Assembly (NCBI RefSeq): GCF_907165205.1
Contig: NC_058189.1
Coordinates: forward strand, 19,280,001-19,344,000
Reading direction: 5' to 3'
Source: Coccinella septempunctata
Taxonomy: Eukaryota > Arthropoda > Insecta > Coleoptera > Coccinellidae
Length of the DNA stretch: 64,000 nucleotides
Below, piece by piece: positions 50,301 through 60,169 of this stretch. Below the pieces are notes generated by a model, which worked only from the letters and a program-made list of their open reading frames with translations, made no database searches and was not told the DNA's origin. Every line of letters starts with the position of its first letter. Position 1 is the stretch's first letter. The translations under genes and the position numbers were made by a program.

Positions 50301-50461
50301 TAACATGTGAACAACATTGCGAACAGATAGAAACTATAACAGTGCAAAGTATTGTAAATATTGGAATAGTCTGGTGGGTTAAAAGGGAAAACCAGAAATT
50401 TAAAAACCAAAAAAATGCTATAATCAAATCGAAAAAATTGATGAAAATGAAGAATATGTGA
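47396..50461 (+). CDS. P-element-type transposase (THAP + RNase H-like), four exons
   Basis: Predicted exons 47396-47472, 47660-47934, 48113-49312 and 49368-50461, all GT-AG, in one frame, 881 residues. Exons 1-2 form a THAP DNA-binding finger (CFIC, a W in SKIWQEKL, CSKHF, DAVPMQF). A leucine-rich coiled coil (KLVKIIQQKEDHLRKLKKQ) follows. The RNase H-like catalytic core shows the acidic triad of the family: LLFDEMDIKEN, ATICDMGVNNVK and NQDPLENLFGCIR. VKCLKELGV and YDVPHLLKRTY lie in the GTP-binding insertion region. Four exons and three introns is the layout of the Drosophila P element. Intron 3 is only 55 bp and, if retained, ends translation at 49434 with a 557-residue protein lacking the last catalytic part. 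THAP9-type host genes are an alternative reading, but the TIRs make it a transposon. Confidence 0.9.
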
Positions 50462-50869
50462 AGGTCATTTGACCTATTTTGTTGTTTATACGTCACTTGC
50501 TTTATATTTTACTTGTTTTGTTTTATATTTCCCTTTTTTAATACTTCAATTGTTCTCCTATATGTTTGTTATTAGTTTCATTCAAATTCAAATAAATCGT
50601 AAAACCACCATTCGAAAAGTTGTATTTCCGTCCAAAAAATTTCACGCAGCCATATTGATAGCGAAATTGTTTGCCAATTGATTATAATAATCAACATGGC
50701 AAAAATTTCAGCATCAATTTTATGGTTGCGCGAAATTGCTCCCATACTTCAAAACAAGAAAACAGTAATACACAAAAGAATAATTCATAATTCCCGCGCT
50801 AAACGCTACACCAGTGCCTTTGGCGCCATCTACAAACAGGTTCGATGCTGTGAGACAAGGATGCAAAAC

Positions 50870-50916
50870 ATCGGACGAAATATAGTGGGGAGTTGGGCGT
50901 CTCGTTGTTGTCTCTG
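50870..50916 (-). repeat. Right TIR of P-like element
   Basis: Reverse complement partner of 47027-47073, ending GTTGTCTCTG and followed by GCTATATC. Confidence 0.92.
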
Positions 50917-50924
50917 GCTATATC

Positions 50925-51640
50925 ACATATTATTTTCTACTGAAATACTAACTATCAACATGATCGAATCTGTATTTTTTGAATTATTGAAAAAATAAAT
51001 TTTTCCTCACATCAGTGGTTTAGCAATTTTTTTTTGAAATCTACCTTTATCAAAAAATTTCCCTTGACACAATAAGCGAACAGCCTAGTGCAAAACCTGA
51101 AATACCTCGATGTATGGGCAATGTTATGGATCATACTAAACAAATATTTATTTTTTGGAAGAAACCAATCTTAGTCCCGGACTAAGTTTTTTTACGGAAT
51201 ATGAAGTTTGGATAGTCGACAATCATATGTGTGAATATTTCGTTTTGACTCTCGTTAAAACTTCGGAGATATATAAGAAAAACTTCGTGCTTCAGATTGG
51301 TAACCCGAATTGATATTCCAGGGTTGAATAGGGGCGGTCTGCAAGCAGTAAAAGAAATTTTTTTACGGAATATCATAACCATTTGTGCGAAAATTTCTTT
51401 CAAAACTTCGGAGTTATATCGAAAACAATTCGTGCCTCAGGTCATTTCAGTTCAATTTAACGAGAAATTATATCAAACAATTTTATTTTCCAAACGAATT
51501 CATGTAATTATCAAATTCATATACACCCATCATTCCTATTCTTCACACCGCTATAATAAATAATAATACTACATATTATTATTTACAACTTTTCAACTAC
51601 GCCACTGGTTTCTGTTTACTATTGCCGCGTTTGTTTGTAA
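50925..51640. other. Flank between P-like element and LINE ORF1, with diverged direct repeat
   Basis: No gene. Two diverged copies of an about 110-bp unit start TTTTTTTACGGAATAT at 51187 and 51358 and share AAAACTTCGGAG and TTCGTGC blocks. CAGTGG near 51020 and CCACTGG near 51603 could be inverted ends of a small element, but the match is short. Confidence 0.4.
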
Positions 51641-51649
51641 ACATTCAGT

Positions 51650-53071
51650 GTTTACTTTGCGGACAAAACATTCCGTGCATTCAGTATAGGGATGCTCCAT
51701 CTTGGTGTGTAATATCTTTGGAAGCTACGGACACCGAAGAATTCAGCGATGGAGATGCAGAGGAGCTTGTAAGGCTCAAAGAAGAGAATGGGCAGTTGGT
51801 CGGGGAGATACGCCTCTTGAGAGAGGAAGTTAACAAGAATAAAGCTCCTCAATCCCCTAGTTTTGCTGAAATTGCAAAACAGAATACGGCACAGAAATCC
51901 CCCACATTTGCAGAAATTGCAAAGCCGGTAGCGGTCCCCAAAAATTCCTCCAAACAGGAAGTAGCTACAGAACCGGAGAAGAAGAGAAATTTTGCAACTC
52001 AAGTTGCTAAAACCCAGAACGCGCCGCCCACAAAACGCGCGCGTAAAGAAAGTTCATCTTCAGACGAAGAGACCGCAAAAAAAAGCAACGGAGTTACCTA
52101 AAAAAGATAAAATTCCACCCTTCACGACGATGGGTACAGCCGATTGGGTAGAGATCTCAAAAGCTCTCTACTTGAAGAAATTCAGCTACAACAGAGCAAC
52201 CGTCGTAAAAGACGGGATCAGGATCGTAGCCTCGACTGTGGACGACTACAGGAACATAACAAAATATTTTGACCAGATTGGTAAGGAGTACTTCACGTAC
52301 CAGATGGAGGAAGAGAAAAAGATATATGCAGTTATAAGACATCTCCCAATAGATGCTGACCTAGATTTAATAAAAAATGATCCAAAGGTCCAAGGAATCC
52401 ATGACGCCGAGGTGTCCAGAATGACATCCAATAAAACCAAAAAGTTTATACCCTTATACCTGGTAAAAACTCAGAGAAAGGAGATTTTCGAAATAAGACG
52501 CCTCTACAATCTCTGCATTGTAGTGGAATCAAAAAGAAGGGCAGAAAATCCAAGCCAATGCTTCAGATGTCAGAGGTACGGACATGCCCAAAACAAGTGC
52601 TCTTTTCCATACAGATGCGTCAAATGTTTGGGCAATCATTGCACAAAAGATTGCGAACTTACCAGAAAAGGTGAGGAGGGAAATGCCACATGCGTTCTGT
52701 GTGGTGAAGAAGGCCATCCAGCAAGCTACAAAGGATGTAGCGAATTCAAATTAGTTACAAGGAAGAGGAAAACAGGCCAGAAATCGGCTCAGCAGAGCAC
52801 GATTCCTCTAAAAGTCCAGGAGAAAAAGAAGCCCACCCCCTCCAAAGTAGACGACAAGAAAAAAGAAGTACCCAAACCAGTACAGAAGAAGGAGACACCG
52901 AAAATGCCCCAAGCTAAACCTACGATCAACAAAACGAAAGAAAACAGAAAAGTCTCTGAATACGCCGACGATTTAGACACTTTTACTGAAAAAATTTTCA
53001 ACAAAATCATGTTGAAAATTGAAAGAGAGATGGAGAAAAAACTCCAAGGAATGTTCAGTAAACTGAAATAA
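51650..53071 (+). pseudogene. Jockey ORF1 (Gag-like nucleic-acid-binding protein), frameshifted
   Basis: RNA-binding ORF1 protein of the LINE. The first part is open from the left without a convincing ATG, so the true start may have been separated by the upstream insertion. It has an acidic coiled-coil segment (VRLKEENGQLVGEIRLLREE) and two SFAEIAK/TFAEIAK repeats. The frame then shifts at an A8 run (52077-52084), and the rest continues to TAA 53069-53071. That part carries the PRE_C2HC-like region (ADWVEISKALYLKKF onward) and three zinc knuckles: CFRCQRYGHAQNKC, CVKCLGNHCTKDC and CVLCGEEGHPASYKGC. A lysine-rich tail follows. The stop overlaps the ORF2 ATG. Confidence 0.85.
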
Positions 53072-55781
53072 TGGAACATACAACTGGGAAAAAATCCCTT
53101 AAAATAGTCTCCTGGAACATAAACGAGGTCAGAACTCGAAAACCCGAGATAGAAGAAATAATATCAGAGAGAAAACCTGATATTATAGCCTTACAGGAAA
53201 CAAGAATACAACCAAATACGCGATTGAATATCATGAATTATGAGATATATAGATGTGACAGAATCGCAAACACTGGGGGAGGTGTTGCCTTACTGGTTAG
53301 ACGAGATCTGAAACACTATTTTAAAGGAAGATCTGACGAGTCACAAATAGAAACAGTGACGATTGTAGCTGAAATAAATCGACAAAAAGTCGAAGTCACA
53401 TCGGCATATAAAAGACCCCCAAATAACCTATTGGAAGAAGAAATCAACAACTTACTAGATGGAACAAACCCGAAAATCTGCATCGGAGATTTTAATTGCA
53501 AATCTCCAGAATGGAACAGCAGGATGGAAAACAGAAATGGCAGAAAACTGAAAGATCTCGCTGAAAAACATGAAGCTATCGTTATTGGACCTGAAGAACC
53601 AACGTACCTAGCATTCGGAAATGGATTACCAGATATAATTGATATCGCAATTATGAAAAATATCACTAGAGAATTCTCGATAGAGACCTTGTGGGACGGA
53701 ACCTCTAACCACAACCCCATCGAATCAACAATAGGAGATGGGCCAAGAAGAGAACTAATGCAAACAAGAGAATACACCGATTGGACGAAATATAGCCATC
53801 TGATACAATCGGAAGTAACAGAAATACCGACAATCAACACACCGGAAGACCTAGAAAGAGCAGTTGATAAACTAGAAAAGAATATAATAGATGCCTACAA
53901 AAAGAGCACAAAGAAAATAACGAGACCAGCACCGATACATCCACACGGTGATACACCCAGAGAAATCAAAGATCTCATCAGGGAAAATCGGAGACTAAGA
54001 AAAACATACAGGCTCAACAAAACAGATATAAATAAGAGAAATCTAAACCGACAAACCCAAGTTCTAAAAAATGCCCTGAGGACATGAGAACAAATAGATG
54101 GAACAAAAGAGTTCAAGAACTAAATACTATCGATCATTCTGCATGGAAAATGCAAAAATGTCTGAGAAGAGAAAAGACTAAAATACCACCTCTCCACGGA
54201 GAAAGAGGAATGGCATATACGAATATCGATAAAGCAGAAGCACTGGCGGACTCGATAGAAAGAGAATCGAGAATAAATTACAGACCTGATGACGATAATG
54301 ACGAGCTGGAAGATCTTGTAGAGAACAACGAAGAAGAAATGGACGAACCACCAGTAGACGACAAAATAGAAAAACCAACTTCTCCATTTGAAATAAAAGA
54401 GATAATCAGAAGCTTGAAAAATAGAAAAGCTCCCGGAAGTGATAAAATAACGAATGCTATGTTGAAGAAATTACCTAGAAAAGGTATAGCTGCTCTCACA
54501 AATATTGCAAACGGTATAATGAGGACTGAACACTATCCGGAAAAGTGGAAAACTGCAGAAGTCATAGTGTTCAACAAACCAGGCAAAGATAAAAAATTCC
54601 CCCAAAACTACAGGCCGATAAGTTTACTGTCCTCCCTAGGAAAAGTAGTAGAAAGGGTAATCGCTAGGAGGCTTACAGAAGAAACTGAAAATCTGAATCT
54701 CATTCCAGCAGAGCAATTTGGATTCAGAAGAGACCACTCAACTGAACATCAATTACTGAGACTCACAGAATATATAACAGAAGGATTCTAAAATAAACAA
54801 GCAACCGGTCTTGTACTACTAGATGTCGCCAGAGCATTCGACAGAGTATGGCATGAAGGATTGATTTACAAAATGAGATATGCTGGATATTCAATGAAAC
54901 TGTGCAAGTTGATTAGGAATTATTTGAGGAACAGAAGATTCTACGTGAAAGTAGAAGGAGAAAACTCCACAACCAGATATATGGAAGCAGGGGTGCCTCA
55001 AGGGTCAGTACTTGGGCCGTTACTGTATAACATATATATTCACGATATACCAAAATCTCCAAGGACTATGCTGACACTATATGCCGACGACACAGGAATC
55101 GCAATGCGACATCGCAAGCCAGAAATTATAGAAGGAATATTACAAGAAGCTATAGATGAAATAAATGACTGGTGTATTAAATGGAAAATAAAACTCAACG
55201 GACAAAAGAGCCAAGCGATATTACTGCAGAAGAGGAGACTAAGAACTACAACAAATCTAGAGGTAGATGGAGAAGAAATCGAATGGAAAAACGAAGCAAA
55301 ATATTTAGGTATCACCCTAGACAAAGGTCTAACATGGAGAAGCCATATCAAACAAGCCGTTGACAAAACCAAGGCAGCGATGAATATGCTCTACCCGCTG
55401 ATAGGTAGAAAGAGCCACATGTCAAATGAGACAAAATTGAAAATAATCAAAGCCGTTGCTAGACCGCAACTGACTTATGGATCAGGTGCTCGGGGATTCG
55501 CGGCAAAGAGCCATATACAAAGAATTCAGGCAACAGAAAACAAGCTACTACGATGTGCCATAGATGCGCCTTGGTTTGTCAGGAACAAACAGATATATCG
55601 AGATTTGAAGTGGGAAACCATCACCGAATTTATGAAGAGGAAAGCTGAAAAGTTATTCGAAACAGCGAAGGAACATCCAAATGAAGAACTCAGGAGACTA
55701 GTGGACTACGATCCGGAGGAAGACAGAAGAAGAATGAGAATTTACAAAAGGAGACCGAGAGATCAATTGAGGAGAGATTAA
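53071..55781 (+). pseudogene. Jockey ORF2 (endonuclease-RT), broken, copy B
   Basis: Starts at the ATG at 53071, overlapping the ORF1 stop as TAATG. Endonuclease: SWNINEVRTRK, LQETRI (E43), GDFNCKSPEWNS (near 140-150) and SNHNPIE at 212-218, where the usual catalytic Asp of SDH is Asn; copy A keeps SDH. A one-base loss near 54072 shifts the frame (stop at 54085-54087), and the protein resumes in the next frame at 54084. RT: KAPGSDKITN, QNYRPISLLSSLGK, then TAA at 54789-54791 where copy A has a sense codon; it continues in the same frame with GVPQGSVLGPLLY and YADD to 55781. Colinear with copy A throughout. Confidence 0.92.
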
Positions 55782-56069
55782 AATGAGTACGACAACTTAT
55801 TAAAACTATACTAAGAAGAGATATCCGAAATGGACGAACATGAAAACCCTAGCACGACAATGTGCAAGAAGAAATCAACCGATTAAGGGATAAATGGTTT
55901 ATAGGCAAATGCCCGGAACCAACAAAAAGCAGGTTAGGTTTAGTGGGTCGCGAACTCAGGAGAGTGAGTAACCCCACAGTGTTCCCTAGAAATGGGTTCC
56001 TCTGGGCGAGAGATAGAGCCCCGTGTTTTCACGGTCGCAGATTCCCCCTGCTATAAAAAAAAAAAAAAA
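55782..56069 (+). other. Jockey 3' UTR and poly(A) tail
   Basis: Shares blocks with the 3' UTR of copy A: ATGCCCGGAACC, TTTAGTGGGTC, GAGAGTGAG, CCCCACA and CCCCCTGCTA before the tail. GTGGG and CCCAC could pair around an about 25-nt loop. A-tail at 56054-56069. Confidence 0.85.
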
Positions 56070-56081
56070 GCTGCTCGGCGC

Positions 56082-58236
56082 TGATATCTTCCCAAAAATT
56101 TTATTGAATGGTAAAATATCAGGTAACATGAATGAACCAGATGCTGTAAATATAGTGCTCGGTTATATTTTAATGGGAACCGTGCAGACAGCGTCACCGT
56201 CTGTTTCGTCGTTCTTCATTCAATCTTCGGAACCAATAAATGTTGAAAATACCTTGAAGGCTTTTTGGGAAGTAGAGGAGGTTCCGGTTATCAACAAACC
56301 CACTCCTGATGAAGTTTTTTGCGAGAATCATTTCAAAAATTCTCATTTTCGGGACGAAAGCGGTAGATATACAGTATCCCTTCCGTTTCGGGATGTGAAT
56401 CCGGTGTTTCCCGGTATACGCGATCTGGCTCTCAGTCATTTTTATTCGCTAGAGCGGCGTCTGTCTAGAAATCCCGATATTCGTGCTCAGTATTTGGATT
56501 TCATGCGGGAATATCTCGATCAAAATCATATGGGTTTAGTACTGGACAATGAAATCAATGATGACGCATATTATATTCCGCATCATTGCGTTTTAAAACC
56601 GTCAAGTTTAACGACTAAGTTGAGAGTCGTCTTCAACGCCTCAGCTAAGCTGCCCGGTCAAAAATCTTTGAACGATTGTCTTCATACCGGACCGAAGTTG
56701 CAACAGGACATTGTTGAAATTTTGATGAATTTCCGTTGCCATTTCTTTGTGATATGCTCCGATATTAAAAGCATGTATCGGATGATTTTGGTTAATTCAA
56801 ATGATATAAAATATCAGTGAATTTTGTGGAGATTTTCACCTGATGAACCCGTTCGTGATTATAATTTGTTAACTGTCGTTTATGGAATATCCAGTTCGCC
56901 ATATTTAGCTTTAAAAGTTCTTTTGCAATTGGCGGAAGACGAAGGAGAATCGTTTCCTTTGGCCGCCGAACAGATTCGTAAAGCATCTTATGTGGACGAT
57001 TTTGTCGGGGGTGCTTCTACGATTGAAGAAGCACGCACTTTAGTCAAGGAATTAATTGCTCTAATGCGTCGTGGAGGTTTCGAGCTTAGAAAGTGGTCCA
57101 GTAATGAGCCATCTCTCATTTCAGATTTACCAGAATCCCATCTTTCCACACAACCTCGATCGTTCAATGAAATTCACGAAGCTACTCCACTCAAAGTCTT
57201 AGGACTTCATTGGGATCCAACTTCGGATCATTTTTATTTCGAATCCAAATTTATCGCGCATAAATCGTTTACTAAGAGAATCCTTCTATCGGAGCTCGCA
57301 AAAACTTATGATCATCTAGGATTTCTAACCCCGGTAACTTTTTACACCAAATATTTGATTCAAAGATTGTGGGTCTCAGGAATAGGATGGGATGACGAAC
57401 CCAGTCCTGAGATCATTCGAATTTGGTCCCGGTATTGCTCAGAATTACCTAGCCTTTCAAAATTTAAAATTCAACGGAATTTGTTTCCGTTAAGATCAGC
57501 CCACTATGAACTTCATGGGTTTTGCGATGCAAGTGAAAAGGGTTATGCTTGCGTTGTTTTTGTACGTTCCGTTGATTCTGGACAGAACATAAATGTACAG
57601 TTTGTATGCGGAAAATCCAAAGTCGCTCCATTGAAACGAATTTCAATTCCTAAACTCGAACTGTATGGCGCCGTTTTGTTGTCTGAATTGTTGGAGTTCT
57701 CACGTCGTTCGCTGGGCCATCGGGTTGAATTCGATAAAATTTGTGTCTGGTGTGATTCAAAGATTGTTCTACAATGGATAAAAAATTCTCCTCATCAATT
57801 CAAAACTTTTGTCTCAAACAGAATTGCGTATATCCAAGACAGAGTACCTCCCGATTCATGGTTTTATGTGGAATCTAAACATAATGCCGCCGATGTAGGT
57901 TCGAGGGGTATTTTTCCCGCCGAATTGTCTAACGACAGTGTGTGGTTTCGAGGATCAGATATTTTATATGCATCTTTGACCCCCTGGTTGAATGTTGAAT
58001 CGAAGATTACCGATCGCTTAACACCCTCTGAAGAAGACAGAAAATTTGCATTTCATTCTGATGTTCAATCTGGTTCGTTCATCGATGATTTAGTGGATAA
58101 AGTCTCGTCACTAGCAACTCTACAAAGAATTACTTCTTTTATTTCAAGGTTCACATTCAATTGTCAACACCCGACGCGAAAACGAACTGGACCCCTATCC
58201 GCCTCCGAACTTTATGATTCTTTAATCATATTATAG
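56082..58236 (+). pseudogene. BEL-B protease end, RT and RNase H
   Basis: Resumes the polyprotein after the TSD: IFPKILLNGK and GYILMG close the protease. A linker follows (FFIQSSEPINVENTLKAFWEVEE). RT: YYIPHHCVLKP, KLRVVFNASAK, LHTGPKLQQDI, the first catalytic Asp in CSDIKSMYR, then YVDDFVGGAS (near 56989-57018). RNase H: HGFCDASEKGYACVV, KLELYGAVLL, VWCDSKIVLQWI and the closing ESKHNAADVGSRG. In-frame TGA at 56818-56820 and TAG at 58234-58236 interrupt an otherwise continuous frame, which carries on into integrase. Old but recognisable. Confidence 0.92.
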
Positions 58237-59535
58237 AGGAGAACGCAACAAATATATTTCGAAAATGAACTTCAATCTAAAAAATTTTCGAAACCTTTAA
58301 GAAAACTGAACGTTTTTCTTGATTCGAATAGCGTATTGCGTGTAGGAGGGAGACTTGAATATTCCTCATTACCTCACGATATGAAATACCCCATTTTATT
58401 GCCAAATAAAAGCCGATTTACCACTTTATTAATCGATCATTTTCATCGAAAATATCTTCATTGTGGTTTTCGTACCACCCAGTTTCTGATATCTCAGCAA
58501 TTTTGGGTTTTATCCCCTAAACGAGCTGTTAATGCAGTTCTGAGTAAATGTCATAAGTGTTGGCGCACCAATCCGAAACCATTCCAACCCCCCATGGGAA
58601 ATTTGCCTGTTTCCAGGATTTCTCAAGTGAAACCCTTTAGTCACGTAGGTGTGGATTTTGGAGGTCCATTCACCTTAACTATGACGCGACATCGAGGTGT
58701 CAAAACTTGTAAAGGATACCTCTGCTTATTTGTTTGTTTTACCACAAAAGCGCTTCATGTAGAATTAGCGAGTGACCTTTCGTCAGAAACCTTTTTAGCC
58801 GCGTTTCAACGATTCATGGCTCGTCGCGGTCGTGTAGATGCTTTGTACAGCGATCATGGTACTAATTTCGTAGGTGCCACCCGGGAATTATCATCTCTTC
58901 TTAAGAGCGCCGCAGAAAAAGAAGGTATAAAACATTCATTGATTCCCCCTGCCTCTCCCCATTTTGGTGGTTTATGGGAAAGTGGAATTAAATCCGTGAA
59001 AACCCACTTAGCTCGTGTAATAGGACAACAAATATTAACGTACGAGGAATTCTATACAATCCTAACGTTAGTTGAATCTGTATTGAATTCTCGCCCTATC
59101 GGCTCTCTCAGCAATGATATTCAGGATATCAATGCTTTAACGCCTAATCATTTTTTAATGTTGGAACCTGTGTCAGTTTTGTCATTACCTGACTTCTCAA
59201 ATTTAAAAATGAATAGCCTGTCTCGGTGGCAATTGTTGCAAAAAATTCAGACTGACTTGTGGAAAAGATGGCACTCTGAATACCTACATACACTGCAACA
59301 ACGAAGTAAATGGTTCGATTCTAATTCTCAAGCTTCTAAAATCGGCTCACTTGTCGTGATCAAGGATGAAAACACGCCTCCTTGCAAATGGGTTTTAGCT
59401 CGTATCATAGAGCTTCATCCTGGACGTGACGGGATACCTAGGGTAGCCACTGTTAAAACTCCTTCGGGAGAATTGAAACGCCCTCTGGTCAAACTTTGCC
59501 CGCTAGCATGTAATGATCAAATTATTGAAGTGTGA
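58237..59535 (+). pseudogene. BEL-B integrase
   Basis: Continues the RT-RNase H frame after the TAG at 58234. Numbered from 58336: the zinc-binding domain has H35, H42 and C72-x2-C75; the catalytic core has D107 (VGVDFGGPF), D173 (YSDHGTNF) and E215 (LWESGIKSVK), the DD35E-type arrangement that joins retroviral DNA to the host chromosome. The BEL C-terminal domain follows (WQLLQKIQTDLWKRW, LVVIKDENTPPCKWVLARI). The frame is open to TGA 59533-59535. Without the upstream stops it is a complete domain. Confidence 0.92.
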
Positions 59536-59620
59536 TAGATGAAGCATTGACGTTACATATTTAAATCTTATTTTTTTTTCCTATTCTTAAAATGCATTGC
59601 TGCATTTTCCCGGGCCAGAA

Positions 59621-60169
59621 TGTTCGGTATTCACGTAAGTGGTTCAATTAATTCTCGAACGACCCACGTATTTGCACCGTTCTTTACGTGAAACCGCATA
59701 TTCACGGAACATTTATTATAAAAAATAGACTAAAAAGACATTTCCATAAACAGTATGATTTTGGATGCCAAAGAGTGAATTCAGTAATTGCCGCCGTCGC
59801 ATTATTAATCGTTCTCATTCGGAAGATAAATCAAACTCAGTGTCTCAGTCACCATAAAATTATAGACGAATTTTCTCGTACTTTAACAACCATCAGTTGG
59901 TATTTACATTAAGTGCTTAGTGTTAGTTTTGGACTCTTCGGAGCATCCCTTCAACGTGGCCAGCAGCTGTCATCTTCAAAGGGGCCCCTTCAGCAGTCCA
60001 CCACAGTCACCTCGTCGGGCAAGAAAGCATCAGAAAAGTAAGTCTGGTGCAAGTACCTCATTCAAAGACTCAAATAGAGTCGTCTTTCTCATAAACATAT
60101 ACAGTCCAACTAGTGAACCACTCACGAACTATCGTTCATTGCTTGAGGATTTTCCTCCGGTAAAAGACA
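59621..60169 (+). repeat. 3' LTR of BEL-B
   Basis: 549 bp, same ends as the 5' LTR, followed by CACAA (60170-60174) and the continuing satellite monomer. Confidence 0.93.

Larger units (their letters stand above)
47027..50916 (+). mobile_element. P-element-like DNA transposon, apparently complete
   Basis: A 3.9-kb element with inverted ends: the first 19 bases CAGAGACAACAACGAGACG are perfectly repeated in reverse at the right end, and similarity extends to about 47 bp (47027-47073 and 50870-50916). It starts CA and ends TG as P elements do, and is flanked by a 7-8 bp TSD. It contains one four-exon transposase gene with all expected domains and no visible stop. All features needed for autonomy seem present; activity is unknown. 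Confidence 0.92.
44657..56069 (+). mobile_element. Jockey-type LINE copy B, carrying nested THAP/P-like DNA
   Basis: Bounded by a 12-bp TSD, with an A-tail at 56054-56069. The LINE parts are a 5' region (44657 to about 45000), ORF1 (from about 51650), ORF2 (53071-55781) and a 3' UTR. The THAP gene and P-like transposon fall between the 5' region and ORF1, so they inserted into the LINE or arrived with it. LINE sequence without them would be about 4.7-5 kb, normal for Jockey. Whether 45000-45600 and 50925-51640 belong to the LINE or to a second DNA element is unresolved. Confidence 0.85.
41919..60169 (+). mobile_element. BEL/Pao LTR retrotransposon BEL-B, split by a LINE
   Basis: An 18251-bp interval bounded by 549-bp LTRs (TGTTCGG...AAGACA) and the TSD CACAA (41914-41918 and 60170-60174). 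Without the 11.4-kb LINE insertion and its 12-bp TSD the element is about 6.8 kb, a normal BEL length. Order is Gag, protease, RT, RNase H, integrase. The LTRs show about four differences on reading (for example ACGTACTT/ACGTATTT and GTCACATT/GTCGCATT), so it seems older than BEL-A. Coding is inactivated by three or more stops, a frameshift and the insertion. Confidence 0.94.

Noticed and set aside
51014..51612. Small TIR element with CAGTGG ends
   Set aside because: The inverted match is only about six to ten bases and no target duplication was found.
44960..51650. CACTGGT or ATTCAGTGT as target duplication of an outer DNA element
   Set aside because: The words occur on both sides, but the adjoining sequences show no inverted ends, so the matches are probably chance.
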